Shown here: piece by piece, positions 25,692-35,160 of the stretch
Numbering within the stretch: position 1 is the first letter of the stretch
Layout of the letters: every line of letters starts with the position of its first letter
From: Peptococcaceae bacterium
GTDB lineage: Bacteria > Bacillota > Dehalobacteriia > UBA4068 > JAAVYR01
Reading direction: 5' to 3'
Length of the DNA: 64,000 nt
NCBI GenBank assembly: GCA_022791255.1
Contig: JAAVYR010000002.1
Coordinates: forward strand, 1 to 64,000
The notes under the pieces: generated by a model
Told to the model about the DNA's origin: nothing
What the model saw: the letters and a program-made list of their open reading frames with translations, nothing else
The model's database searches: none
Made by a program: the position numbers and the translations under genes

Positions 25692-26933
25692 ATGTTAGAA
25701 TGGAAATATTTAGGTACTGTTGACCCAGAAGTAGCGGAAATCATCCGCAAAGAAGATGGCAGACAACAAGGAAATATCGAGCTGATTGCTTCGGAAAACT
25801 TCACTAGCCTTGCTGTCATGGAAGCGCAAGGTTCTATTTTGACCAATAAATATGCAGAAGGGTACCCAGGTAAGAAATATTATGGTGGCTGTGAATTTAT
25901 CGATATGGTAGAAAATTTAGCTATTGACCGGGCAAAGAAATTATTCGGCGCAGACCATGCCAATGTGCAGCCTCACTCTGGTGCTCAGGCAAATACCGCT
26001 GTATACTTTGCCCTCTTAGAACCAGGGGACACTGTCATGGGTATGAGTTTGGACCACGGCGGTCACTTGACCCATGGTAGCCCGGTAAATCTTTCTGGGA
26101 AATATTTTAACTTCGTATCCTATGGGGTAGAAGCAGATACAGAAGTATTAGACTATAATCATGTACGGGAAATCGCAAAAGAATGCAAACCAAAAATGAT
26201 TGTAGCTGGTGGCAGCGCTTATCCTAGAACCCTTGATTTTAAGGCTTTGCGGGAAATCGCTGATGAAGTAGGGGCATACCTCATGGTAGATATGGCTCAC
26301 ATTGCTGGCATTGTGGCAGCAGGTCTTCACCCAAATCCTGTAGAATATGCTGATATCGTTACCACCACTACCCACAAGACATTGAGAGGGCCGCGGGGCG
26401 GTTTAATCCTCTGTAAAGAAGAATATGCTAAAGCCATCGACAAGGCTGTATTCCCTGGCATCCAGGGGGGACCGCTGATGCATGTTATTGCAGCAAAAGC
26501 TGTGGCTTTAAAAGAAGCTATGGACCCAAGTTTTGTGGATTATCAAAAACAAGTGATTGCCAATGCTAAAGCTATGGCTAAAGGCTTGCAGGAAAAAGGC
26601 TTCCGTATCGTCTCCGGTGGTACTGATACCCACAAAATGTTGGTGGACTTGAGAAGCAAAAATATTACCGGGAAAGAAGCAGAAAAGGCTTTGGATGAAG
26701 TAAGAATTACTTGCAACAAAAATACCATTCCTTTTGACCCGCAAAGTCCGTTTATCACCAGCGGCATTCGCCTAGGAACGCCTGCTATCACTACCCGCGG
26801 TATGAAGGAAGACGCTGTGGCTAAAATCGTCGAAGCCATCGACTTGACTCTATCTAACATGAATGACGAAGCAAAATGGGAACAGGCCAGAACCATTGTG
26901 AAAGAATTGACCGAAAAATATCCCTTGTATTAA
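25692..26933 (+). CDS. glyA: serine hydroxymethyltransferase
   Basis: 413 aa. Converts serine and tetrahydrofolate to glycine and methylene-tetrahydrofolate, the main one-carbon entry. The fold-type I PLP enzyme signature is complete: [10 protein letters not shown] near residue 32, HSGAQAN near 97, and [13 protein letters not shown] (about 222-234) containing the PLP lysine. Normal length. It is the glycine source next to rpiB, as in many Firmicutes. Confidence 0.98.
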   Translation: MLEWKYLGTVDPEVAEIIRKEDGRQQGNIELIASENFTSLAVMEAQGSILTNKYAEGYPGKKYYGGCEFIDMVENLAIDRAKKLFGADHANVQPHSGAQANTAVYFALLEPGDTVMGMSLDHGGHLTHGSPVNLSGKYFNFVSYGVEADTEVLDYNHVREIAKECKPKMIVAGGSAYPRTLDFKALREIADEVGAYLMVDMAHIAGIVAAGLHPNPVEYADIVTTTTHKTLRGPRGGLILCKEEYAKAIDKAVFPGIQGGPLMHVIAAKAVALKEAMDPSFVDYQKQVIANAKAMAKGLQEKGFRIVSGGTDTHKMLVDLRSKNITGKEAEKALDEVRITCNKNTIPFDPQSPFITSGIRLGTPAITTRGMKEDAVAKIVEAIDLTLSNMNDEAKWEQARTIVKELTEKYPLY

Positions 26934-26967
26934 TAAGAAAAATTCATTATCATATAACCAAGAGAAC

Positions 26968-27012
26968 AGCTATCTCTACTTGCGTACCCGCAGGTGGAGA
27001 TAGTCTTGTATA
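26968..27012 (+). terminator. terminator-like hairpin after glyA
   Basis: CTATCTCTAC and GTGGAGATAG arms around a 13-base loop, followed by a weak T-rich stretch (TCTTGTAT). Confidence 0.6.
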
Positions 27013-27034
27013 TGGGATAGGGAAGTGATATGTT

Positions 27035-27523
27035 ATGCGGCAAACCTGGGATGAATATTTTATGAATATTGCACACCAAGTAGCGACCCGGTCTACTTGT
27101 CTCAGACGGCAGGTGGGGGCGGTGGCTGTCAGTCGGGATAATCGCATTTTAGGTACTGGATATAATGGATCTTTACCGGGGACGCCTCATTGTGATGTAG
27201 TTGGGTGCTTGAGAGATGCTTTGGGGGTGCCCTCGGGACAGCGACAAGAGATATGCCGTGCCCAGCATGCAGAGGCTAATGTCTGCAACTTCGCTGCTCG
27301 TCATGGGGTAGCCCTAGAAGGCGCCACCATGTATGTGACGGCTCAGCCTTGTACCACTTGTGTGAAGGCCATGGCGACGACAGGTATCCGTCGGGTTATC
27401 TTTGACAGTGAATATCCTGATGAGCTAGCCTGTCAGCTGGCAAAGGAAGCGGGGATGGAACTGATTAGCTTCGGTGAGATGATGGTGCAGGCAGAAAAAG
27501 AGAAGGAAAACAGTGAGGAATAA
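27035..27523 (+). CDS. dCMP deaminase family protein (ComEB-like)
   Basis: 162 aa. The zinc-dependent deaminase motifs are present: HAEAN (about residue 81) and PCTTC (about 107), with an extra Cys/His-containing segment between (HCDVVGC). The family converts dCMP to dUMP for thymidylate synthesis. In Firmicutes this gene commonly follows glyA/upp, as here. It is followed after 8 bp by wecB. Confidence 0.93.
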   Translation: MRQTWDEYFMNIAHQVATRSTCLRRQVGAVAVSRDNRILGTGYNGSLPGTPHCDVVGCLRDALGVPSGQRQEICRAQHAEANVCNFAARHGVALEGATMYVTAQPCTTCVKAMATTGIRRVIFDSEYPDELACQLAKEAGMELISFGEMMVQAEKEKENSEE

Positions 27524-27531
27524 GAAAAATT

Positions 27532-28656
27532 ATGGCATATAAAGTATTGAGTATTTTTGGTACGCGGCCAGAAGCTATCAAAATGGCGCCTTTGGTGAAG
27601 GCGCTGGAAGAAGATGCGCGGTTTGAGAGCAAAGTGTTGGTAACGGCGCAGCATCGGGAAATGCTGGACCAGATTTTAGCTTGTTTTCACATTCAGCCCG
27701 ATTATGATTTGAATATGATGGAGCCGGGGCAGACCCTCTCCGGCATGACGGCCAAGGCCTTAAAAGGCATTGAAGAAGTGCTGAAGGTGGACAGGCCTGA
27801 TATCGTACTGGTTCATGGGGATACGACTACTACTTTTGTCGGGTCTCTGGCTGCCTTTTATCAGCAGGTAAAGTGTGGGCATATTGAAGCGGGCTTGCGG
27901 ACGGACTGCAAATATGCGCCTTTTCCAGAGGAGATGAACCGTCGCCTGACCGGGGTATTGGCCGATTATCATTTTGCGCCTACTATGACGGCAAGAGAAC
28001 ACTTGCTGCGGGAAAATATTTCTAATGATAACATCGTGGTAACGGGAAACACGGTTATAGACGCGCTTCTCAGTGTAGTGGATCAAGAGGTGGATTTGGC
28101 GGCATTAGGATTAGGTGATGTGGATTGGGGGAAAAAAGTTATCCTGATGACTTGTCATCGCCGGGAAAACTGGGGTGCTCCCATGGAAGAAATCTTTGCA
28201 GCTGTGGCCCAGGTGGTAAAGGAAAATCCTGATACGGAAGTCATCCTGCCTTGTCATAAAAATCCTTTGGTACGGGAAATCGCCTATCGTCATTTACAGG
28301 GGGTAGCTGGGGTGCACTTAGTGGAGCCTCTTGATTATCTGCCTTTTGCCAAAGTCATGTCCCAGTGTTATCTGGTGCTGACAGACTCTGGCGGACTCCA
28401 AGAAGAAGCACCCGCTCTGGGAAAACCAGTATTGGTGCTCCGGGATGTGACGGAGCGACCGGAAGCTATCGCTGCTGGCACAGCAAAGCTTGCCGGGACG
28501 AAAAGAGAAGAAGTACGAACCATGGTAAACCAGCTATTGCGAGATAAAACTGCCTATGAGAAAATGGCTCATGCGGCAAATCCTTATGGGGATGGTACCG
28601 CTTCTCGTCGTACCTTAGAGGCGCTATATGCTTTCTTGAATAGAGGTAATCAATAA
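27532..28656 (+). CDS. wecB: UDP-N-acetylglucosamine 2-epimerase (non-hydrolysing)
   Basis: 374 aa. Interconverts UDP-GlcNAc and UDP-ManNAc for surface polysaccharide synthesis. The GT-B-like fold is recognisable from FGTRPEAIKMAPL at the start, VHGDTTT near residue 92, HIEAGLRT near 117, PEEMNRR near 133, and GNTVID near 172. The nucleotide-binding C-terminal half has TDSGGLQEEAP near 284. In Bacillus-like genomes this gene stands just before the F-type ATP synthase operon; here lipoprotein genes follow instead. Confidence 0.96.
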   Translation: MAYKVLSIFGTRPEAIKMAPLVKALEEDARFESKVLVTAQHREMLDQILACFHIQPDYDLNMMEPGQTLSGMTAKALKGIEEVLKVDRPDIVLVHGDTTTTFVGSLAAFYQQVKCGHIEAGLRTDCKYAPFPEEMNRRLTGVLADYHFAPTMTAREHLLRENISNDNIVVTGNTVIDALLSVVDQEVDLAALGLGDVDWGKKVILMTCHRRENWGAPMEEIFAAVAQVVKENPDTEVILPCHKNPLVREIAYRHLQGVAGVHLVEPLDYLPFAKVMSQCYLVLTDSGGLQEEAPALGKPVLVLRDVTERPEAIAAGTAKLAGTKREEVRTMVNQLLRDKTAYEKMAHAANPYGDGTASRRTLEALYAFLNRGNQ

Positions 28657-28667
28657 AAATGAACGGA

Positions 28668-28717
28668 TAGACTGCTAAAGCGGGAACTTTTTTCTTGGGT
28701 TAGCGGTCTATTATTTA
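28668..28717 (+). terminator. terminator after wecB
   Basis: TAGACTGCTAA / TTAGCGGTCTA arms with a 21-base loop, followed by a T-rich tail. Confidence 0.75.
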
Positions 28718-28759
28718 TCCGGAGAAAATGATAGATATGAGATAAAGGAGAGAGCAGTT

Positions 28760-29332
28760 ATGAAAAAATATCCTTTACTGGCACTGGCGCTAGCTGGTGC
28801 AATGTTTGCAGCGGGCTGTGGGAATGGGGAAGAAGTGATAAAGCAGCCTGATAACCAGGGTGAAAGTCGAGAAGTGCTGAGTCAAACAGTGAATGATTGG
28901 ACCAAGCCTATTGGTATTTATGCCAATGCGTTGAACTTTTTATATCATCAAGACGAAGGGTTAAATGACGGCATCGAAATGGTGGCTTTTGATTTTAGCC
29001 ACTGTGAGAACTTAACTGCGGAAGAAAAAACAATGCTAATGGAATATCTGGCAGGAGAATGGGGCGTTCCCTACATGGAAAGCGACTATGAACAATTAAA
29101 AAAGGATAAATATATCCAGGTAGATGAGAACGGCTTTGCTAGCTTTGAGAAAGGAATTTTGGTATCTCTGGATGCAAAAGGTACGCTCGAGGACGCTGCA
29201 AAGGGAGAGGCGTTCCTATTTACTGTGCAGAAATATAGAACCAGTCTAGGTGCTTATTGGTTGGTGGATTGTTCTGCCCAATTTGACGGCAATGAATGGT
29301 CCTATAAAATAGGCAGTCAGGCTATCTCATAA
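28760..29332 (+). CDS. putative lipoprotein
   Basis: 190 aa with a lipoprotein signal peptide (MKKYPLLALALAGAMFAAGC; lipid-modified Cys at 20). The mature part is acidic and has no domain that I recognise. It has its own AAGGAG-type site and is bracketed by terminators, so it is probably a single-gene unit. Confidence 0.8.
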   Translation: MKKYPLLALALAGAMFAAGCGNGEEVIKQPDNQGESREVLSQTVNDWTKPIGIYANALNFLYHQDEGLNDGIEMVAFDFSHCENLTAEEKTMLMEYLAGEWGVPYMESDYEQLKKDKYIQVDENGFASFEKGILVSLDAKGTLEDAAKGEAFLFTVQKYRTSLGAYWLVDCSAQFDGNEWSYKIGSQAIS

Positions 29333-29352
29333 TTTGTTGACAGCAGCAGTGT

Positions 29353-29410
29353 AACACCTACTACTCCTTACCCGGGATAAGACGGTAAGTAAGTAGTAGG
29401 TGTTTTTTTT
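29353..29410 (+). terminator. terminator with ACCTACTA/TAGTAGGT arms
   Basis: 13-bp arms AACACCTACTACT / AGTAGTAGGTGTT and eight T. Two other terminators in the window (39875 and 40976) share the same arm sequence. Confidence 0.88.
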
Positions 29411-29580
29411 ATAGATGAAATGTGGGACAGGCGACAGAAAAAAAGCGATTTGGTTTGACGGTAAGGCCTGGTCTGTAGGAAGTAAAATTGATTTTCTGAA
29501 TTAAAAGGGCAGTACGCGTATATTTCTCGGTTCCTTTGGGAAAAAATAGAAAAAAGCCAAGAGAAAACGAGGAATTTACT

Positions 29581-30333
29581 ATGGCACAAAAAAGGAACCT
29601 ATTGTATCTAATGTTAATCAGTTTATTATGCTGTTTTTTGGTGGTGGGGGTTGCTGGTTGCGGCATAAGTGATGAGGTCTCTGCAGACCAATCCTTAGGG
29701 CCTTTGGAAACTGCTTTTGCTGCTGGCGGTGGGGAGTTTGCCAAATGGTATTTAGCCGGTTGGGGTAATCTTTCGCAAGCTGAATTAACAATAGATGAGT
29801 TAGCTGTGTTGGGAAAAGAAGTTTGTAAAGGGCTGGGAATAGAGATTACGGGGAATACCAGTCAGCAAACGGGGAATAGCACGACAATCTTATATACGGG
29901 AATAAAGGGAGCAAATCAATATGAAGTTCTTTTGCAACAGCTGCCTACAGAAACTTATCTAATCGTAAATATCGACTCCTCTAGTGGTGAAGGAGAAATG
30001 GGAAAAGAAGAAAACCTGTTGCGGGAAGTTCTCCTAACCTATACGGCAGAACCTGATATTAGCGCTATGATAAAAGGATATCTGCCAGGAAAATATACAG
30101 AACGTAAAGGCAAGAAAATCCTCACAAAAATGATAGAGGGGGCAAGTGGTATTGTAGTAGAGCGAACTATCGAAAGCGGCTATATGAGCTTTACGGGATT
30201 TACGGAGCGAGTAGAAAAGAGCGTCTTGGTGGGGGTGCAGAAGGTGAATTTGCAGTGTGCGCTTTCTTATGATGAAATCCAGGGAAAAACGCTGGTACTG
30301 CTTGCCACACCGCTGATATTTGCAGAATATTAA
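29581..30333 (+). CDS. YwmB-family (DUF1779) lipoprotein
   Basis: 250 aa. A hydrophobic leader ends in VAGC (lipobox Cys at about 27). The body has the YwmB pattern: an internal ~100-residue unit, then the C-terminal hallmark VNLQCALSYDE followed by ATPLIFAEY. In Bacillus ywmB lies directly upstream of murAA, exactly as here; its function is not settled. The start at 29581 is chosen because GAGGA precedes it and it gives a proper signal peptide. An in-frame start at 29536 would place 15 charged residues in front. Confidence 0.8.
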   Translation: MAQKRNLLYLMLISLLCCFLVVGVAGCGISDEVSADQSLGPLETAFAAGGGEFAKWYLAGWGNLSQAELTIDELAVLGKEVCKGLGIEITGNTSQQTGNSTTILYTGIKGANQYEVLLQQLPTETYLIVNIDSSSGEGEMGKEENLLREVLLTYTAEPDISAMIKGYLPGKYTERKGKKILTKMIEGASGIVVERTIESGYMSFTGFTERVEKSVLVGVQKVNLQCALSYDEIQGKTLVLLATPLIFAEY

Positions 30334-30458
30334 AGGATATGGCAGTAAACGCTACAGGAATATAACAAAAATAAATAAAGTTCTTCTCTTTTGATAAAAT
30401 AATATTTAAAAGAAACCGTAAGAAACTATAAGAAGATACTGCACAAAGAGAAAAAATT

Positions 30459-30467
30459 TGTTATAAT
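30459..30467 (+). promoter_or_regulatory. murA promoter (extended -10)
   Basis: TGTTATAAT, an extended -10 element with no clear -35, about 130 bp before the murA start. Confidence 0.45.
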
Positions 30468-30593
30468 AGTGATAATAGGCATCATGTATGACAAAATATC
30501 TCTCATGTGGTATCTTTTTCCTGGTTTTTGGGAAAGGAGATTTCCAAAAAATGTGGAATTATTTCCAGATATGTTTCTTGGGGAGGAACTATT

Positions 30594-31850
30594 TTGAAGC
30601 GAATTGTCATAGAAGGCGGTACGCCTTTACGGGGGATTGTTCACACCAGCGGTGCAAAAAATGCAGTGTTGCCCATTATTGCAGCATCTCTTTTAGCTGA
30701 GGGCGAGTTTACTATTTATGATACACCTTGGCTTGCAGATGTGGAAACCATGTGTGAATTATTAGACTCTCTTGGGGTTGCTAGTGATTTTCAGGATAAT
30801 ATCTTACGCATTGATACGACGAATTTACAAAAGACAGAAGCGCATTATGACTGTGTGCGGAAAATGCGGGCCTCTTTTTTAGTTATGGGGCCGCTGCTTG
30901 CGAAATATGGCCATGCAAAGATTTCTTTGCCTGGGGGCTGTGCCATTGGTTCCCGTCCCATTGATTTGCATTTAAAAGGCTTTGAGGCGTTGGGTGCTAA
31001 TGTAACATTTGGTGATGGCTATATTGTGGCCCAAGCGGCAAAGCTGAAAGGTAATAAAATTTATTTAGACTTTCCTAGTGTAGGTGCTACAGAAAATATT
31101 ATGATGGCGGCGGCTCTTGCCGAGGGGCATACAGTTATTGAAAATGCAGCGGAGGAACCGGAAATCGTTGATTTGTCTAATTTCTTAAATGCTATGGGCG
31201 CAAAAATCAAAGGTGCTGGTACCAGTGTTATCCGTATTGAAGGGGTAGCGCATTTGGCTGCTATCCGGCATACGGTCATTCCTGACCGTATTGAAGCTGG
31301 CAGCTTTATGGTCGCAGCTGCTATTACCAAAAGCGATGTGCTGATTACCAATATCATTGACGAACACTTGAAATCTGTGGCTGCAAAACTACAGGACGCC
31401 GGTGTCAATGTAGATATTAGCTATGATGGTGTGCGTATCCAGGGCACCGGGGAAATCTATCCGGTAGACTTGAAGACTTTGCCTTATCCTGGCTTTCCCA
31501 CAGATATGCAGGCACAATTTATGGCGCTATTGACTCTTGCTCGCGGTACCAGCATTGTGACAGAAACAGTCTTTGAAAATCGCTTTATGCATGTGCCGGA
31601 ACTCAGGAAGATGGGTGCTGATATTCGCATCGAGGATAGAAGTGCTGTCATCTCCGGTGTGGACAAACTTCAGGGTGCTGATGTGCGCTCTACAGACCTT
31701 CGCGCTGGGGCTGCCCTTGTTATTGCAGGCCTTGCTGCAGAAGGTATTACTAGGGTCAGCCATATTCATCATATTCTACGGGGGTATGAAAACTTCTGTG
31801 AAAAACTGATGGCCCTAGGTGCCAAAGTAAAAATGGTGGATGAGCCATAA
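30594..31850 (+). CDS. murA: UDP-N-acetylglucosamine 1-carboxyvinyltransferase
   Basis: First committed step of peptidoglycan synthesis. 419 aa from the TTG at 30594, which has GGGGAGGA about 7 nt upstream. The longer in-frame start at 30507 would add 29 residues unlike any homologue. The catalytic Cys, the fosfomycin target, is at residue 116 in [10 protein letters not shown]. Other hallmarks are [10 protein letters not shown] near the start and the repeated EPT-fold blocks. Followed by spoIID, as in Bacillus. Confidence 0.97.
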   Translation: MKRIVIEGGTPLRGIVHTSGAKNAVLPIIAASLLAEGEFTIYDTPWLADVETMCELLDSLGVASDFQDNILRIDTTNLQKTEAHYDCVRKMRASFLVMGPLLAKYGHAKISLPGGCAIGSRPIDLHLKGFEALGANVTFGDGYIVAQAAKLKGNKIYLDFPSVGATENIMMAAALAEGHTVIENAAEEPEIVDLSNFLNAMGAKIKGAGTSVIRIEGVAHLAAIRHTVIPDRIEAGSFMVAAAITKSDVLITNIIDEHLKSVAAKLQDAGVNVDISYDGVRIQGTGEIYPVDLKTLPYPGFPTDMQAQFMALLTLARGTSIVTETVFENRFMHVPELRKMGADIRIEDRSAVISGVDKLQGADVRSTDLRAGAALVIAGLAAEGITRVSHIHHILRGYENFCEKLMALGAKVKMVDEP

Positions 31851-31860
31851 ACATAACAGT

Positions 31861-31897
31861 GAGCTTCTTTGTCATAGCTTTCCTCAGAATGACAGCA
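31861..31897. repeat. short intergenic repeat, degenerate copy
   Basis: GCTTTCCTCA-GAATGACAGC, a member of the same family as the copies at 21252 and 44608, between murA and spoIID. Confidence 0.5.
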
Positions 31898-31961
31898 AAG
31901 TATACATGAAACCAATCCCTACTGCATATAGATGGAGTATCTATATCAGGGGGATTTTTTT

Positions 31962-32969
31962 ATGTCTATCAAAGGTTTATATTCTTCCCATTGCTATGAC
32001 CGTAATGACAAGAGAGGAAAATATTTTTCCTTTTTGAAGGGAGGGGTTTTGCTACTGCTTTTTGTTTTTGCTTTACCCCTTTATCTAGTTTTGACCAGAG
32101 GAGCGACGCTACCTGAGCCGATTGTCTTCACCGAAAATCTGGAAATACCTGTGCTGATTACTGCAGAAAATAAAGTGGTAAACATGTCTTTAGAAGAGTA
32201 TTGTGTGGGAGTTCTGGCGGGGGAAATGCCGGCAAGCTTTGAACCGGAGGCATTAAAAGCCCAGGCTATGGCAGCTCGTACTTTTACGGTGCGGCAATAT
32301 CTGGCTATGGGCAAGCACGACGGCAAAGCTGCTGTCTGCACCGATTACCACTGTTGTCAGGCTTGGCAGAGTGATGCAGCGCTTCGAGAGAAGTGGGGTG
32401 GTGCTTATGAAGTAAACTTAGCCAAAATCCGTCGGGCTGTGGCAGATACAGAAGGGCAGATTATCACCTATGAAGGGGAACCTATTAGCGCGGTCTATCA
32501 TTCTACTTGTGGGGATAAGACAGAAAATGCTGGGGATTATTGGCAGAGCGATGTGCCGTACTTAAAAAGCGTGGCTTGTGGGTATGACGGCGACGCGCCA
32601 AAGCTTCATACAGAGGCTTTTTTCTCCTATGAGGACTTAGCTCAGCGGTTGGGCGTAAAAGAGGAAGCAGTGGCGGCGATGGCGCCTATTGCTTACAGTG
32701 ATAGTGGCCGGGTAAAAGAGGTTGCTTTGGGGGCGCAGCATATGAGTGGTGTGGATTTGCGGGAGCAATTACAGTTGGCGTCTACTAACTTTTCTATCGA
32801 AAAAAAGGAAGGCGGTATTGCCTTCCAGGTGCAGGGCTATGGACATGGGGTAGGGTTGTGTCAATATGGCGCCAATGGCATGGCAAAAGCAGGCTTTACT
32901 GGAGAGGAAATCGTGAAACGGTATTATACAGGGGTGGATATCCAAAATATTTATACCCAGGAAAAATAA
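31962..32969 (+). CDS. spoIID: SpoIID/LytB domain protein
   Basis: 335 aa with one N-terminal membrane segment (about 28-48) and an external SpoIID domain. In Bacillus SpoIID is a lytic transglycosylase needed for engulfment; family members also occur in non-sporulating bacteria. Key parts are visible: the MSLEEYCVGVLAGEMPASFEPEALKAQ region, written here as LAGEMPASF at about residue 80 (catalytic Glu), STCGDKTENAGDYW near 180, and GYGHGVGLCQYGA near 295. ATG 31962 follows GGGGGA. It ends base-to-base with the convergent carboxypeptidase gene. Confidence 0.93.
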   Translation: MSIKGLYSSHCYDRNDKRGKYFSFLKGGVLLLLFVFALPLYLVLTRGATLPEPIVFTENLEIPVLITAENKVVNMSLEEYCVGVLAGEMPASFEPEALKAQAMAARTFTVRQYLAMGKHDGKAAVCTDYHCCQAWQSDAALREKWGGAYEVNLAKIRRAVADTEGQIITYEGEPISAVYHSTCGDKTENAGDYWQSDVPYLKSVACGYDGDAPKLHTEAFFSYEDLAQRLGVKEEAVAAMAPIAYSDSGRVKEVALGAQHMSGVDLREQLQLASTNFSIEKKEGGIAFQVQGYGHGVGLCQYGANGMAKAGFTGEEIVKRYYTGVDIQNIYTQEK

Positions 32970-33983
32970 TTAATTTGGGGTGCCGCTGAGCTGGCTATAG
33001 ATAGTAATGGCATCTGAGATATGTAGGTTTTCTGTTTTTGGGTCTCCTGCCGCACCGGCTGTGACCAGGATATATTCTTTGCCATTAATCTTGGCAAGGC
33101 TCGCTAGGCACTGGCCGGCCTCTGTGGTATAACCAGTCTTCCCGCCGATGATATCGCCGCCAGGGATGACGATGCCATCTAGATAGGTAAACATGGTGCT
33201 GCTGATAGCAACGCCATCTGGATGTTCGGTAGTGGCGTGGCTGGTATAATTCTTTGTGGTAAAGGCTTTGTAGAAAGTCTTGTTTTCTAAGGCATAACTT
33301 AATAAAATCGCCATATCCTCTGTGGTGGAATAATGGGCAGTGTCATGAAGACCAATGGTATTGGTAAAATGGGTATTTTTCATGCCGATTTTCTTTGCTT
33401 TTTTATTCATCAGCTCAACGAAGTCTTTTTCGCTGCTGCTAATATCTGTGGCAAAAGCCAGGCAGCATTCTGCGCCGGAGGGCAGCAGGATGCCATACAG
33501 CAAATCGTCTTTGCGGACTTTTTCACCAGGGGAGAAGCCGGCAATAGAGGCATGGTTAATATAAAGAGGGGTAAACATTTCTTCGGTAAGGGAAATGGTT
33601 TCTTTGAAATTTTTCGTCTCTTCAATGGCAACGATTGCGGTCATCATCTTGGTAAGGGAAGCGGGATAAATCTGCTGGGTGCTATTTTTCTCTGCTAAGA
33701 CCGTATGTTTATCCATATCTATCAAAATAGCATAAGGGCTATGGACCCCCTCTAAGCTAATGGAGAGATTGGGTTTGCTACTGAAAGAAGGTTTGGCGGT
33801 GGTTACCACATCGTCCCCATTTTTAATATGAATGAGAGATGGCCAGGAAAAGGAAAATTCTCCGCTAAAAAGATGGGTAACCAATGGCTTGCCATAGAAA
33901 AATGCTGCTGCTATGAGGCAAAAAAGCACCATGACGGGGAATATGCGTAATTGTCTTCTTGGTCTTCTTCTTTGTGGTGTCAT
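32970..33983 (-). CDS. D-alanyl-D-alanine carboxypeptidase (S11 family)
   Basis: 337 aa with one N-terminal membrane segment (about 15-33). Trims the terminal D-Ala of peptidoglycan stem peptides. Active-site SxxK is SLTK (about residue 106) and KTG is in GGKTGYTTEAG. The second motif, normally SxN, reads PSGAEC, so the Asn is replaced. The C-terminal anchor helix of PBP5 types is absent. It follows the VanS-like kinase by 28 bp in the same direction, so it is probably the output gene of that system. Confidence 0.92.
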   Translation of the reverse strand: MTPQRRRPRRQLRIFPVMVLFCLIAAAFFYGKPLVTHLFSGEFSFSWPSLIHIKNGDDVVTTAKPSFSSKPNLSISLEGVHSPYAILIDMDKHTVLAEKNSTQQIYPASLTKMMTAIVAIEETKNFKETISLTEEMFTPLYINHASIAGFSPGEKVRKDDLLYGILLPSGAECCLAFATDISSSEKDFVELMNKKAKKIGMKNTHFTNTIGLHDTAHYSTTEDMAILLSYALENKTFYKAFTTKNYTSHATTEHPDGVAISSTMFTYLDGIVIPGGDIIGGKTGYTTEAGQCLASLAKINGKEYILVTAGAAGDPKTENLHISDAITIYSQLSGTPN

Positions 33984-34011
33984 CTAGGGGGGTACCTGCC
34001 TTTCTGTTTTG

Positions 34012-35160
34012 TTATAAAGGGAGCGTCACGGTGAAGGTAGTTTTTTCATCTGCACTGGTGGCGGTAATCTCGCCGCCATGGAGAGTGACGATTTCTTTGG
34101 CAATAGCAAGGCCTAAGCCTGCGCCGCCTGTATTGGTTGTTCTTGCTTCGTCTAAGCGGAAGAACTTTTCAAAAATCATGTCTAGCTTGTGTTCAGGGAT
34201 GGTTTTCCCTTGATTGGAGAAAGTGACGGTTACACTTGCCTCATCGCATACAGCGGTAATATGGATGACCGTATCGGGATAGCTATAGGAAATAGCATTT
34301 TTAAATAAATTCTGGAAAACCCGAGCCAGCTTAATGGAGTCCCCAGTTATCATAATATTTTCTGCGGTGTCTAATTGGGCTGTATTGCCGTGGGCTTGAA
34401 GAATAGGATAAAATTCATCGGTCATTTGCATCAGCATATAAGAAAGGTCGATGGACTCTTTCTCCAGATAAATCTGTTGTAAATTATATCGCGTAATGTC
34501 GAAAAATTCATTAATTAATTTTTCCAGCCGCAAAGATTTTTCTAAAGTGATTTTGGTATATTTTTGTTTCTGGGCGTCGGGCATATCAGATGCCTCATCT
34601 AACAAGCTGAGATAGCCAATGATAGAGGTAAGCGGCGTTTTCAGGTCATGGGCCAGATAAGTAATCAGGTCGTTTTTCCGGGCGGCTTCTTCTTTTAAGA
34701 TTTGTTCATTACGCAGCATTTGAGATTTGATTTCTACCATTTGGGTAGAGATTTCGCTGTATTCTGGAGGGAAAATATCGGTAGCTTCTTTGTTTTCTGC
34801 CATATAGTTTCGCATCATGGTGCTGATTTCACTGATGGCATTTTGCGTATGGCGGCGACTGTGGGTTGCTGTCACATAGAGGATGATGGCGAGACTAACA
34901 AAGACAACGCCAATGAACAGCTGTAAAAACAGCGTCTTAATGGCGGGCCAGTTGGGGCGCTGTACCCACATTTCCCTGCCGGAGGTGGGATTGGTGGAGT
35001 TGTATTCAAGGATATAATGCTTGTTAAACCAATCTAAGAAAACACCATTAAAGGTATTATCTACCAGGGCATAGAGAATGAGACAGAGGAAATAGGCTGT
35101 TAGGAAAATAAGAAGAATGCGCAGAATGGGTTGTAATCGAATATTGATTTTAGCCTTCAA
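34012..35160 (-). CDS. VanS-like sensor histidine kinase
   Basis: 382 aa. Two membrane segments (about 12-32 and 76-98) flank a ~45-residue external sensor. The dimerisation domain has HDLKTPLTSIIGYLSLLDEA (phospho-His about residue 168) and EFFDITRYNLQ. The ATPase domain has NLFKNAISYS and GGAGLGLAIAKEI. These stretches match VanS of VanA-type glycopeptide resistance more closely than general kinases, as judged from memory. TTG start, overlapping the regulator gene by 11 bp. No vanH, vanA or vanX is in the window. Confidence 0.92.
   Translation of the reverse strand: MKAKINIRLQPILRILLIFLTAYFLCLILYALVDNTFNGVFLDWFNKHYILEYNSTNPTSGREMWVQRPNWPAIKTLFLQLFIGVVFVSLAIILYVTATHSRRHTQNAISEISTMMRNYMAENKEATDIFPPEYSEISTQMVEIKSQMLRNEQILKEEAARKNDLITYLAHDLKTPLTSIIGYLSLLDEASDMPDAQKQKYTKITLEKSLRLEKLINEFFDITRYNLQQIYLEKESIDLSYMLMQMTDEFYPILQAHGNTAQLDTAENIMITGDSIKLARVFQNLFKNAISYSYPDTVIHITAVCDEASVTVTFSNQGKTIPEHKLDMIFEKFFRLDEARTTNTGGAGLGLAIAKEIVTLHGGEITATSADEKTTFTVTLPL

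Noticed and set aside
30507-30593. N-terminal extension of MurA from an upstream in-frame start
   Set aside because: It would add 29 residues not seen in the family; the TTG at 30594 has a strong ribosome binding site and gives the normal 419 aa.
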